This document shows, one piece after another, positions 10,468-23,700 of a DNA stretch of 64,000 nt. Source of the DNA: Volvox africanus (Eukaryota; Chlorophyta; Chlorophyceae; Chlamydomonadales; Volvocaceae). The notes beneath the pieces were generated by a model. That model was given only the letters and a program-made list of their open reading frames with translations. It was not told the origin of the DNA and searched no databases. Location of the stretch: assembly GCA_030268105.1 (NCBI GenBank), contig BSDZ01000010.1:1712001-1776000 (forward strand), read 5' to 3'. The first letter of the stretch is position 1. The number at the start of each line of letters is the position of its first letter. Made by a program: the position numbers and the translations under genes.

Positions 10468-13400
10468 ATGTACAACAGTATGACATTGCTGATGCTGCTC
10501 CTGTCACTTGCAAGCGTGTCTCTCGCCATGAGTTTTGATGGACTTATACTTGACAACTTGAAAGGATCTGAAGTTAAATTTGCGAAGATTTTCTGGGATT
10601 ATGATGTAACGGGTCGCGTGACACCCACGAATCAAGATGGCAGTCCGACAGAAAGCGGTGCCTCGCGATTAGGCTACAGTTACCTAATTCCATCTCCAGA
10701 ACGCGCAGCAGGCCTAACTTATATCGGACATGCAGCTCGCCTCCGACTGGCCCTGGAGCGCGCGCGCAACGGTGCGAAGTTTAAAGTTCGCATCGCCGTT
10801 ACTTTCGGTCGGGGTTTGTATTTTGTTTTATTTCCTGTGGTCGATGGCATTTGCGGGACTTGTGATCCGGCTGAAGCTTGGTGTTGGGAACGACGGTTGT
10901 TGTTAGACGCGGACGTGATATAGGTAGACCAAACAATAGAACGTCGACACTTTGAAAGTAAGATTAAGACGGACTTTTAGTTTTGTGTGCACCAGTAATC
11001 CACCATTGCGGCCTATACAGAGGTCGGCGATGTGTTCGGTGTATGTGTTCGGTGTTGCAAATCACTAAAGGGCAGTATTCTGCAGTCTTTATCGTCATCC
11101 TCCTCATGATGTTATTTCTGCTGGAAGCATCATCCCGTTAGATCCGTGCGTTACTCCCAATCCCTCTACCACCTTACGTAATCTGGAGCGGTCCGGTGCC
11201 AAACCCAACCCTCGACGACACGCTTCAGACTTCACTCCGGCGGCGTTATAATTTCACCCAAATCCATGAAAACCTAAATCTTGTCGTGATTGTATACAGG
11301 GGAGAGGCTCCGCATCGGCGCGTTGGGTGGCAGCATCACAGCCGGCCATGGTGTAGGCGGCATGGATTTCTCTTTCATCCGCTACTTCATGGATTGGCTC
11401 AACTTAGCTCTGCCTCCAAACGATAAATCCAGCCGGCCATCCCTCTTGAACGATACTACAAAGCACGACTTCCTCAACGGCGCGGTACCAGGTGCGCCCG
11501 GATTGGGAGAAGCGGCCCAGAGAGAGACTAGAGAGGGGGGAGAGAGACACAGAGAGAGGGAGAGAGGAAGAGACAGAGGGAGAGCGGGAAGAGGGAGAGA
11601 GAGAAGAGGGAGAGAGAGATTCCTACGGGCCCAGGTGCACGTGTATGGCCGCATACACGTATTCTTAGTAACCCCCGCTATTCCCTCTGGCAGGCACCGT
11701 CTCGGCCTACACCAGCAGTTGCCTTCATAACCACTTGATACCCGAACCGGACCTTGTGTTTGTGGAGTTTGCGATCAATGACTCACCCATCTCCACGTGG
11801 ACTTTAGATGTAAGCAATCAGATGTGGCGCCACGGATAGCGGTCAACACAATGCAATCGCATAAAGGGTCTGGCGGGATGCCACTGGGTAGGCGTGTGGG
11901 AGTGAGTGTGAGTGAGTGAGCATGTGTGTTTGGAAGGGGAATTCCGGGGCTGCTGTTGAATGGGGCCTATCGCCTGAGGTCACCTGGAGGCTCACTTTGG
12001 GAGCCGGGTGATATATGCAGTCAATACACACCCTACCCTGAGGCACTGAAAATATGTTGTGTGTAACTACCCCGTGATAGTGCAAAGGAAAAAGGCGCTT
12101 AGTAGAGCGTGCTTCCTACTCCAGTGCAATTATACGCATGCATGCATGGATTGGATAGAAATAGCAGGTGGCATTTGGTCCCAACTCCTGACGCGAAGAA
12201 CAGAGTCATGCAGCCGGGTTAATTGGCGTCCAGGCGTAAGCACTCAAATACCGCTATGCCACGGCATGCAAAATAGGGGTGAAAAGGTGAAGGGTTGGAG
12301 ATCTTCAGTCGTGGTGGTGGTGGTGCGTGTGGGGGTGTCACCGCAACGAAGGATGTACGAAAGGGCCATAACCCCACATCGGGGCGGCGGGCGATTCACC
12401 GCATACAGACATCCACGAATTCTTACATATTTTTTATTTGTTGATTTATATGTTGTTATAATAGCAAATAAAATAATATAGTAATAGATTATCCTAGTAA
12501 TACGATTAATTTAGTATTACTAGATTAGTATTACTATCTGATATTAATAATTAATTTTTTATTAATATTGTTATTATTATCATTGTCATTATCATTGTCA
12601 TTGTCATTATATTATCATTATTAGTATGGTTTGAGACAATTTCGGTAAGCATTCCAAAACGTGCAAATTTTGTGCTTGATAGAGAATCGTAGTAGCAGAG
12701 CACGTCAAGGCTCGCCGTACACAGGGACTGCGGGGGGGCCGCCTTCGTAAATCCCACATATGCGTTCCCAGGTCCTTGCCTAACGTTTCCCGCAAACCCA
12801 TGCAACGCCCTTAGGGCGCTGTGGCCCGTCGCCCTTTCGAACGGCTGCTCCGGAAGCTGCTGCGGTTACCGTCCAAGCCGGCGGTGGTGCTGGTGAACAT
12901 GTACGCAGTTGCTCCCGCTTCAAACAAGTACGTGTTCAACCAGCGTTGGCCTGCGACGGGGGGCTTTTAGGATTTTCTAGGGTTTAAGGGTGTAAGGGTT
13001 GGGTGGGGTTTGGGGAAGGACGCTCAAAACGTTCTACAGCCGGTTCACGTGCGAGTCAGGAATGGTGGAATAGAGCGCTGCTGCGGCATATGGGATGTCT
13101 ACTGTTACTATCCTTGCCGGCAGCTAGGCACCATGGAAACCAAATACCCTGAAGCCTAAAACTTACGCCAGGCTCTTGGCCACTAAGGTCCCGTCACTGA
13201 GGCCCGACGCCACTTACGCTGTTCCGCTCCTCGCCAAACACACCTCCCCCTTTCGCCCGGTAGGTACCACCACACCGCCGAACGAGATTTTGGCGAGCTG
13301 GCATCATATTACAGTCTTCCCTCGGTGAGGCTGAAGCGGGAATTCTGGGGATGAAATGGGGGTGGGGGCAGAAGCCGACGGCGACGAAACCTGACGCCCC

Positions 13401-16400
13401 GGTGGAATTACTCCGCGGACGATGGGCTTTAAGCATTCAGCGTCTGTCACAACAAAGAGCTCTTCAGCGAACAGCGTTCCGGCATGAGAGCTGCAAAGTC
13501 TCAACGGCACTTTAGGGCCGGCTTACTGCTTCTGGGCCATGGACTGCAAATCGAAGTCGGCCCGGGTCAGCGTCCCTCTTATGTATTGATTGATGCGTGC
13601 CAGTGGTAATGGGCCAAATGCCGGTGGGATGCAACCTTAGGGGCGAGGGCCTGTGGGTAGTCTTGAATTCAAGGGTCTTTCAGCTGCCAGGTAAAATACC
13701 TAATGCCCAATACGTGCATACATGTGAGTTTGTTTTTTTATTGTTTTTTTTGTTCATATCAGCTCAGGGATCGGGTCGGAGGGGGGGGAAATGTGTGTGT
13801 GGGGAGGGGGGACGGTGCTGGCAAGACGCGGTGCGGGAACAAGTGAGAGGGGGACGGGCGCCCGGGGCTGAGTGTGGGGCGAGCGGGCGGATGGGGGGGG
13901 ATGGGTTTCATGCCTACACAGCTGGTTACGGAAGGCTGCCGAATGCCTTTTGGTGTAATGAGGTGAGCCTGGACTGCTTTGCAGCTGCGACGGTATGAAG
14001 TCACAGCGTTTTTCCCCTAGGGTTTTAGGGTTTAGGGCCCTAACCCTAATCTTCAAACCCTACTGCATAATGCATTTCTGGCCGCCTGCATAAGGCGTTT
14101 CTGATGGAGTCCTTTCTCGGCCGCATTCCCGCATGCCAAGCACGACGACTATGACACACGGAATGGGGGATGTGTATTGAGATAGCAATGTTGGCCCGGG
14201 GAGCCCCCCGTTCGGCAACGTCATGGGGCCTCCCGCCTGGATATATTTTTCCTCTTTACAGTTTTCCGCAGAGTTCTTCCGAATCTAGTCAGCATCTTTC
14301 ACACTTTTCCATTAACTCTACATGTTTACTCTTTCACACTTATCCTAGGGTTTGCCCTTCCTAAACCCTTCCGTTATCCGTTAATCCAACCTTTTTATCC
14401 GCACCCTATCCCAGGTGAGTCTCAAGGCCGCAGTGCTTCCGTCCGGTGTGGTGCGCGGAGCCGACGAGGTGTCCCCCGGCAGCATCTTCAATGGCGGTGC
14501 GATGCACCCTGGCCGCGGTGGCCACGTGGTGGTTACGGAGCTACTCATCACTCTATGCCTGGTGGGTCAGCATTTGAATACATAAGTATATAATGTATAT
14601 AATGTTCAGGCACGACTGTTATGCCACGACTAATATGCCCCTGGAGTTCCAGATTCTACCCCGACTGAGAGCGGGCCAAAGACCCTAATGTTAAGGGCAG
14701 GGTGCCCCCATGTCGATGGACGGTGACGACCCCAATTAAAGTGACCTGCGAGCTGACCAGTAGCGGAGTTGACGCCTTAGTTGATTCGGCAGATTCCGCT
14801 GGATGCTGGTGGTGGGTGCTGAACCTGGGAAAACCACTGATTTCGGAGAAGTCGGCATGGGAGACTGGATGAGGGTGCCCCGAAACACCGGGGAAGGTAG
14901 GGACTGCCAGGTAAGTGGCCACGGGTGATGTACCCCCCTATCCTACACACATATAAGTATATTTTGCGGAGCGCGCGTGTGTTTCTCATGCTTACGTCCG
15001 ATGGTTCTACGGCATTCGCGGCGCATTAGTGTTGCCTCATGTTGCCCATATGGGTGGTTTCCGTGGGGCCATCAAGCTCGGTGGAAACGCGCTGCGCCTC
15101 CTGATTGTGAGAGCACAATTGGAATCCTGAATTTTATGGATCCTGGATCTGGCTGGATCCACCTGGGTCTGCCTGGATCCCCTGGATCTGGCTGGATCCT
15201 CTTGGATCTGGCTGGATCCGCTTGGGTCTGGCTGGATCCGCTTGGGTCTGGCTGGATCCGCCTGGGCCTGGCTGGCTGGATTAATTGGCTACCTGCTTTT
15301 CATGGCTACCTTCTGTTAACTGCCGAGTAGCTGTGTCCTGAGTTGGTTGGTGCAATCAGGACTTACCCGACCCCCACCTCATTTTTCCCAGGAGATGTTG
15401 CGGCTCAACGGTCTGGCGGGACAACCCGACCATGTGAGCCTGAAGGATATTGCGGAGGTCGCTGCCCGGCCGCTGCCGCCCCCGCTTGCGGAGGGCAACT
15501 ACGAGTCCTCCGTCGACACCTGCTACATTGAGGACCAGCTGCAGGTACAGGGAGGGAGGGAGGGTCCTCCAAGGAGGTGCTGCCTCGACCCGACCCGGGG
15601 TGCTGCGGGTTTATTGGTTGGAGTTGGGCAACGGACGGCGGTTTGGCATTTGGGCGCTGTTTTCTCTTGAAACTTTTTTCAGGAATGGTAGGCTGCGCCG
15701 GCCTTCGATGTTGCTCGTTGTGAGCACCTGTTGGATGAAAGCTTCGGGCGTTTGCTGCTCGCCCTTGCCCTTGCCAGGACCCCTCAGTGCTCAATCCGCT
15801 AGGCTATTCCCCGATGTGCATAAGAAGCTAAGAGCTGCGTCCTTGTTCCCGCGCCCCGCTCTCCGCTGCAGCGGCTGGTGTTACCGCCGGTCGTCGGCTG
15901 GAACTGGACGGATGAGGGCCGGGGGAAATGGGGCTTCGTGTCCGTCAAGAAAGGCGACCAGATAAAACTCAAGGTACGTGAGACGCGGAAGCGGTGTCCT
16001 CCCCCCCCCGTCCCCCGCAGGCATCGGCGATGATGGGTGGGGGGTGGGTGGCAGCGGCAGGTTGCCTTGGTTGCGGGCATGATAGGGCGTTGGGCCAGTT
16101 CGGCACTGCGCTCCGAAACCAAGCAAATGGACACCCCGGTCGCCTAGTCGGAGGCCGTCCTGTTGGGTCATTCTCTTGTCTACCGGCTTGCAGCGGGAAA
16201 CCCCGACCTCGCCACCGGACTATGTTACCACGTATCACCCGCCCTGGAGTCGGTCGATGGGGTCTGACACCCCGCTTCCCTGCTACCCCTTCCTGCGGCA
16301 GCTCAGCACGCGGTTGGAGGGCAAAAGAAGCGTCACGGACTCGTCCGCACACATCCTATTGCAGGTACGGTATCGTACTTTGTCCTCTAGCCTGCTAGGT

Positions 16401-17909
16401 TGACAGACTGCTAGATACACATAGACACACATACACAATTACACACACACTCACTTTCTGCCGTTAAACAGCACGGATGTACGGCCTCACAGAGATGGGG
16501 AGGGACCGCCGTTGGTCCTCGTATTCCGCAGATTGCGTATCTCCGAAGCTACCGCGGGATGGGAACCGTCCAAGTGGCGTGCGTGGAGGGCTGCAAATGC
16601 GACACTCGGATCATTGACGCCTTCGATAGACGTCCTGTGTCTGTGACGAGCATGGCGGACATTCAGGTGGGTGAGAGGGCCACTGAGGCAGGGCTGCTCC
16701 TACCCGCCGCCTGGTGATGGAGGAAGAGAGGGGCCAGCAGGGCGGCTGCGGGTCATGTACTTATTCCTCATGTCGATTTGAGAAGGGCAAGGAAGGGGAC
16801 GGGCAGTCCCCTGGGCCTTACTCGCTGGGCCTAACAGCGGCATCTTCGCTGGTGCCCATCCGTGTCCTAAAAGTGCCGCGGAAACAAGGGGCGAGGCCAC
16901 GACAGGGTTCACTCTGCGACGAGGGGTGATGGACTGATCGTGTTACGGAGAGACCGACTCGCGGGTCGGTTGAGACTACTATTGCGCGATAGTGCAATGG
17001 TCATCCTCTGCGCTCACTTCGTTTCCCTTCCCTTCCTCTGCTCCTTCCTTCCCCCTCCTCCTCCCGTCCTAATCAACATACCCCATCCCGCGTGCCCGTC
17101 CCAACAAACCCCGTCACGTCACGTGATCTGAGATCTGAGATCTGAGATCTGTCGGTCAGCTTCGAGATTTGGTTGTATGACATGTTTGCATGGAATCATC
17201 TCGTAAGGGATGCCGAAGAGGACGATTTCCTCTCTTTTAACTCCTCGCTACCGTTTGCTCCGACACAACACAACACAACACAACACAACACAACACAACA
17301 CAACACAACACAACACAACACAACACAACACAAACAAAACTCAATGTCGCATTACCGTTTATTCCCTCCTCATCCCCCTCATCCTCTCATCCCCCTCATT
17401 CCCGGGCGACCAGGTGTCCCAATCGCCGAAATGTCTTCTGTCGGTGACGTCCATGGGGCCCAGCAGCGCGGCCAGCGCCAAGGGCCACGACGGTGCTCCC
17501 CACGGCTTCAAATTCAAACTGATGGGTCTCGTGGTGAGCTCGATCGGGCGTGAGGCGGGAGAAGTGCCTTGAGACGTGCCTGCCTTGAGAACCATATCGT
17601 GCCGTCACGGTGGCACGTGCGACATTTGGAACCTAGGTCTCACCCTTTCCAGATCGCTATCGATCCGCTGCTTCGATCCGTCGGCAACGTCGTTTGTCGC
17701 CTGTCGTCTTCCCCCCAGCTTCCCACCGACCCATTAACCAACCGACTTACGATCTGACAAAGTTGTAAATTAACCAACGTATCGACCGACTTGCGTTGCT
17801 CCACCAGGTCGGCGAGGAGCCCGGCGCCTCCACGGGGACATTTGACCACGTCCGCATGGTTAGTATAGATCTGAAAAAGAAATTGCACGGGGGTAAGGGG
17901 GGAAAGTAA
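10468..17909 (+). CDS. SGNH/GDSL-like secreted hydrolase, copy A (complete, 12 exons)
   Basis: Exons are 10468-10771, 11300-11491, 11694-11809, 12815-12927, 13264-13324, 14415-14561, 15392-15544, 15872-15973, 16302-16364, 16532-16666, 17414-17533 and 17808-17909 (TAA). They sum to 1608 nt, or 535 residues, with no frame break. The start gives a hydrophobic signal peptide (MYNSMTLLMLLLSLASVSLA), so secretion is likely. SGNH block I is GALGGSIT with candidate nucleophile Ser113. Block III is FVEFAINDS with Asn194-Asp195. Block V is HPGRGGH with His293; the usual Asp three residues before it is not present. Residues 363-535 form a conserved C-terminal region with CVEGCKC near 428-434. Families of this type are esterases or acetyl-transferring enzymes acting on carbohydrates; activity here is inference. 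TGTAA, the usual volvocine polyadenylation signal, occurs near 18510. This copy lacks the Ala-rich insert of copies B and C. Confidence 0.86.
12540..12625. repeat. AT-rich TTATCATTG-type tandem repeat
   Basis: Degenerate repeats of ATTATCATTGTC lie within an AT-rich patch in the intron before exon 4 of copy A. Confidence 0.7.
14012..14048. repeat. Short interstitial telomere-like repeat, head to head
   Basis: CTAGGGTTTTAGGGTTTAGG is followed at once by CCCTAACCCTAA. The motif resembles green-algal (TTTTAGGG) and plant-type (TTTAGGG) telomere units in opposite orientation. It lies in the intron before exon 6 of copy A. Confidence 0.6.
14656..14950 (-). repeat. Dispersed repeat family 1, full copy (reverse)
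   Basis: About 295 bp is nearly identical, in reverse orientation, to 28457-28750. The same frame can be translated in both (MATYLAVPTFPGVSGH... against MATNLAVPTFPGVSGH...), which reflects repeat identity, not a gene. No terminal inverted repeat was seen. It lies in the intron between exons 6 and 7 of copy A. Confidence 0.88.
15127..15277. repeat. GGATCTGGCTGGATCC-type minisatellite
   Basis: Six to eight imperfect copies of a unit of about 20 nt (CTTGGGTCTGGCTGGATCCG) lie in the intron before exon 7 of copy A. Confidence 0.9.
17263..17333. repeat. (ACACA)n pentanucleotide microsatellite
   Basis: About 13 copies lie in the intron before exon 11 of copy A. Confidence 0.95.
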
Positions 17910-20759
17910 AGTTGGGAATGAGAGAGGAGAGAGAGGAGAGGGAAGGAGGGTTAGGTGGTGAGAGGAGTTAGCAGCATGGAGCGAGCTGAGAGGCAGCGGG
18001 AAAGGAAAGTCCCGCTGTCTGGAGTGTCATGGGTTCCTGAGGTAAAAGGGGGAAAACACCCTCACCCTCACACAAAGGACACGTCCGTCCTGCCTAGCTG
18101 GTTGCGCACCACTCAGGGCTAGTCGGTGATGGTGAAGTTGGTAGCGACCACAACCACGACCACCACCATCACGACCACAACCACCCGGGGATGTTTTACC
18201 ATTCTTACGGTACGGCGTTGCGGCGTTGCGGTGGAATTGGAGTGGATCTCTGGAGGATAGGAGGTTTGGAGGCTCAGAGCCACATGAGAGGTGAGCCGCC
18301 ATCACTCATACTCAACTATATGAAAGCAGTCGAAGTAGCAAGTACAAGGATTGAAGCACCGTATAGGCGTGCTGGGACTGTTTATGGATGCAGCTGGTTG
18401 TGGCTGCTGCGAGGATTATCAATTGCAGCCATTGCGACGATCTACACGGACACACTGACGGTTGCGTGTTTGCATCAGCGGGGGTTGTACAACTGTACAA
18501 CTGTACGACTGTAACAACTTTGGAGGATATGCTCGACGTTTGAGGAAGTGCATCGTATCGACGCCAGTGCTCGGTGGGATGTGAAAAATGCAACCCACCT
18601 TTGGATTCATAATGTCCGATGAAAATGCCAACTTGTCAACTTGCCCCACATGACACACGTGACACGTCACGGGATGGAGCGAGTTGTGCGAGCGTTGTGT
18701 GAGGCGGGCAGGCGGGCGGGCAGTGGGGAAGACAGGCGGGTTGTTCTGCGAGCTGCATCATGTCCGTCCGTGAGGTTTCGGAGCTCAATGCAATCGATGG
18801 CGCAGGACGGCGGGCGAAGAGTGGTTGCGTTGAGAGACGCGTGAACCGTGGGAGGTTGCATGTGTGGATGTGTGCATATATATGTTATCTATATGTAAAT
18901 GTAGATGTGTATGTGCTTATGGTCGACATCCGACCGATGGTGGTTCACCTCCCCCCGGCCGGTGAGTTACGGAGCACAGCGGGCATCTCGACCCTCACTA
19001 TGATGACATTGATAGATTGACGTGATGTACGGCCGACAGTGGGAGTTCGGGACGGAATTATATTGGATGTTTTGGGTAACATTTGGGTAACATAACATCT
19101 CTGAGAACCCAAAAGGCGGGGATTTTCACCATGACTGCGATGACCCATTGTGGCTGCATGCTGCATGTGCGTGATGGGTGGGGTCAAGGGAGGGGTTCTA
19201 ACCGCCTGAGTCCACGTGAACATGTTAATCAGTCCGTCAGTCCATCCGTCCATCCGTCCGTCAGTCGAATTTTGTGGATCAGGACTTCTGTGTGTTTCCC
19301 GCTACGGGGAAAACACGGGGGGACACGGTGCAGGGGAAAGACCAACGCAGCATCCAGGTACTGCGCTCTGGTGCAGGTTGTGCTGCCAACGTTGTGACCT
19401 GATCCCTGCGCGTTGTGACCGGTCGTGTGCGAGTTGATGGTGTGTCATGATTTGGATATTGAAATGAAAGTATCAGTATGCCGGCTTTGGGGCTGGTTCG
19501 GCCTATAACATTACATGATATTGTACTCAGCGGCGAAACGATGGCAACGCCTCCCGCTGTTAGGCCCCCTTCGCCCCCGGGGCGCACTTTGACTGACTCC
19601 GGCCTTTGCCCTATCGTACACGGTGCCGTACACGGTGCCTAGGTGGCAGGGGTGTTTCCGTGTTTGCTACATTTGCTGGTTTTGTCCTCGAGCGACCTAA
19701 TGCGCTCTACCGCATCGGCAAAGGGGTTTCCGAAAGGAGGCTTTGTCCGGCCGATCTGTCATTTTGCACGGAGCGCTGGAGGTGCGCTTCTAGGGACGAT
19801 GGGGGAAGGGACAGAACTAGATGTAGAGGTGTGGTGTGTTACAAGGCCGCGACGTCAGACGGACGTGGAAGGGAGAGTGAGCTTTAATGATATTTATTCG
19901 CAGTCGAATGAGTGATGTCGTGAGGCAGGAATGTGTTTTTGAAAGTTCTTCTTTCCGGAGTGATTGCTGTCGATGGAACTGGTTTGGATTGGGGATTAAG
20001 ATTAGAATTAGGTTTTCTTTGAGGCTTGAAGTCGAAAGGGCCTGCCCCTTCCATTTTGACACTGCGAAGGAGCCTTCGAAAGGCACGTCTGGTAACCAAC
20101 GCATCCACGTTTATCAGGCGCTTCCAAAAGTTATTTGGCGGAAGAAAAACTGCGTACTTGGTCTCGGTCTTTTCTATTGCTTAGGCATGAGGACTGCCCA
20201 TATGTCTTAACCGATGGCGTCGGGATTTTCGCTTCTTGAGGTATTGGACTATGGAGCCAAGGCCTGCCATAGATGCCCTATCTAATATATCTGATAGCTT
20301 TACCCTATCTCCGGAAGTGTTGGCGTTACTTATCAGTACTTGCAGGACTCGGGGGCCGCTATAGCCGTGCTTGCCATATGGTGAGGACGCATCGCGCATG
20401 ATCCAAGTACGTGTAACTTTTCCGTTTTCATTTTAGCCGCTTTTATTTCTAATCCTTGCACAGTGCAGTTACAAAGCGGTCATTGTCATCGTGCTGACGG
20501 ACGGGCCCAGCTGACGGCACGTATCCGTCCGCATAATTCAGGTCGTTCATAATTCAGGTCATTCATATTCCCTTATGCTTCAGGGCGTCGATTTCCCGAG
20601 TACCTGTGCTTGTCGTCCACTAGGCAACTTTTGGCGGTTAGATCAAATCGGGCAACGATCCCCGAGGGCGCGTCAATAGAGAACTGACTCAACACCCTTT
20701 TTTTGAATAACCAGACCCTAAATAAATCTCATATTAAAACTACATTTTCTCGAATAAAT
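17910..20759. other. Intergenic region between copies A and B
   Basis: No supported gene. It contains CCAC-rich and CCGT-rich simple sequence (near 18130-18190 and 19225-19265) and TGTAA polyadenylation-type signals near 18510 and 18892. A short - strand frame at 20181-20399 looks weakly protein-like but has no other support. Confidence 0.6.
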
Positions 20760-23700
20760 ATGACTAGCCTGATATCACTTCCCCTGTTTTCCATCTTGTT
20801 AGGGCTGTCGACCGCTGATAAGCATACAGCTCCAATCACACAAAATTTAACCGAGGCAGAGGTCGAGTATGCAAATATATACTGGATTTACAATGCCACA
20901 GAACGAATAATGCCCACAGCTCAAGGACCGTCGGTCATCGATAGTTACCCAAAGCTCGATTATCGTTTTTCATTGCCTTCAGCTGAACGTATGGCTGGTA
21001 TTACATATGTTGGTCACGCGTCGCGCTTACGGATGGTGTTGGAGCGGGCCCGCCATGGTAACGAGCTACTTTACTTGCCTGTTGTGTCCGAGGGCGAATG
21101 ACGCCGTTACATATGACAACATTCCTCAACATATTGCCGATCCAAATTTAACTGAATTTGCCCTAGTCATCAACCAAATGCTCGTCGCTCTACGACCTCA
21201 TCACATCGGCGTAGCAAAACTCTTTGAAGCTCACCTGTGTTCCTTCTCTTCGCGGACTTCTCCTGCACGACAGGAGAGACGCTCCGGATTGGTGCCTTGG
21301 GTGGCAGCATCACCTCAGGCCATGGCGTGGGCGGCGGGGAATTTACGTACCTGCAGTACTTCATGGACTGGCTCAACGGCGCGATGCCCGCGCACCGCCG
21401 GCCTCCCAGTTCAGGCGGCAATGATGCAGTAGCAGCCGAGGCGGCGCTGAGAACAGGTGGAAGTCAAGACGTGGAAAGAGGGGCGGGAGGTGCAGCAGGG
21501 AGTAAAACACCGAGCACCGTTGGGACACTGCATGACGCGCGTGCTAGCACTCGATCTGGTGCTCCATCTGAACGGGTTTTCCGAAGACCGCACGAATTTC
21601 CTAGATACAGGTATAGGTACAGGTACAGGTATAGTAAGCACGAGCTCTGCTGCATACTGTGAAGGGCCATAGGTCCTCATGTGAAGGGCGAGCTCAGGGG
21701 GTTCCTCAGGGGGGGCCACCTCCACAAATCTTCGGCTACCAGCTCCACCGCACATGCTGCGGTGTTCTCGCCCCACCAACACCCCTTCCTCCCCGTATCC
21801 ATAGCGGTGATCGCGCCCCATGTCCTGTTGTTACTTCTCGAGCACCTGAGGTCCGCTCTGCCCCGTGTCTGTCTCCTGCTTCGAGTGCTGACAGGACGGG
21901 CACTTCGAGCAGGTGGCGGAGTTGGCGGTGGTTGGCTTGAGAGGCGGCGCCGGCGTGTCCTGCTCCGTAACAAGGCAGCAAAACATGAGTTTCTGAACGG
22001 CGCAGTACCAGGTACAAACCAGTGCATGTTTGGTTATCTTCCTTCCGTAGCGGGACCCTTAGGGAGGCAGGGATTGCTGTTAGAAAGGAAAGCGCCCCGC
22101 CCTCGCGATATTTCTTCTTTCTTTCCTTTTCATTCTCTTTTCATGTATCACTCATCTCGACAATTGCCACATGGCAGTACCACATGGATGGCAACCTAGC
22201 TACAGTTAGCTCCTCATTCCTTCAGGCACAATGTCGGGCTACACCAGCAGCTGCCTGACCCACCATCTCATACCAGGAGCAGACCTGGTTTTCGTGGAGT
22301 TTGCGGTCAACGACTCGCCCCTCAATACCTGGGCCGATGAGGTAATAGGGCCCACGTTCGCGTGATGAGAGGTGGCAGGGCTAGAGCGGAAAAAGTGTTT
22401 GTTATACGGAAAGAACGTTCCAGCTCCTGAAAGCGCGGTTGGCGTTGGAATGTGCCCCTCCCTAGGGACCTATGCCAAGACCATGGGCCATCAGATCCCC
22501 ATCGTCAGGATCACAGGACATGGGACCCGACATCTACCCCATACGCGACCATCTAAGCGCCGTCCGCCTAGGTCATACCTGCCCCATGAGGACCACCGCA
22601 TTCACAATCACGTTTACGATCAACATGCATTGATACCCACCGAGTGACTGATTGGATGGACGGCGCAGGGGTCCCCCAGACGGCCCCTGGAACGCCTTTT
22701 CCGCAAGCTCCTCAACCTGCCTTCGCGACCAGCAGTGGTGCTCGTCAACATGTTTGCGATGGGGCCATCACATGGAAAGTGAGTCCTCTGACGGTATGGA
22801 AACTACCCGGCGGAGGGAGTCGCGGGAGTTAGCGTTTGAGAGGCCGTTGGGGAGGGAGTCGCGGCATTTGGCACTCTACATACAGAAGCACTACATTGCA
22901 GCAGCTGCACTTTGCATCTTGCGTGTTGCAGCGTGGGACTTTCAGCTGGCCAGGGGAGGTCGAAGGGGAGGTGACGTTATCCAGGGGGAAGAATGTCCGC
23001 GTGTGCATGTGTATGTGTACGAGTATGAGTACGTGTATGTGAATGGTACAATGTGGGTGATTGTAAGGACAAGCACTAGAGGCCCTCAGGTGTATGTGTC
23101 TCTGTGTGTATGTGTCTATGTATCTATGTGTCTATGTGAATCTGTGTGTATGTGTCTCTTTGTGTATGTGTCTGTGTGTGGCTAGGCATCTAGGAGCGGA
23201 AGGTGCACAACAGATTACCAGAGGATGCTAGCAGAGGCTGGTTTACATACGCACGTCATACATGCCTATGCCTGGCCGGTGCTTAAACCTGAACTTCCTG
23301 AGCTTTGCTCTTTTTGTGACGTAATTACCCTGAGCTAACTTTGGTGCACTGCGGCGCCGTCTGTGGCGCAGACAGACCTCTTTTGCAAAAAGATGGTGCG
23401 CTGTGTTGGTGTTATGAGTTGGTCATGCGCTGCCATGCCCATGCCAATATAACCATGAAGCGAATGTCCTCCCGACACTTTCACGAAACACCATCCTCGC
23501 TGCATCGCTCCCGGCGTATGTTGCAGTTATCATCACACCGCTGAGCGTGATTTTATGGAATTCGCCACCTACTACAGCCTTCCTGCGGTAAGACCTATCC
23601 AAGGGCGCGGCAGTAGCAGGAGGGGTACTGGTGTGCAACGAGCCAAAGTAGCAGGAGCAGTAGCAGGGGCGGCAGAGCCCTGGTATGCTGTTCCTTGTCT

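Noticed and set aside
14656..14922. An 88-codon frame on the - strand repeated at 28484-28750
   Set aside because: Its conservation comes from a dispersed repeat; a related copy at 26870-27152 is not open, and no known protein is evident.
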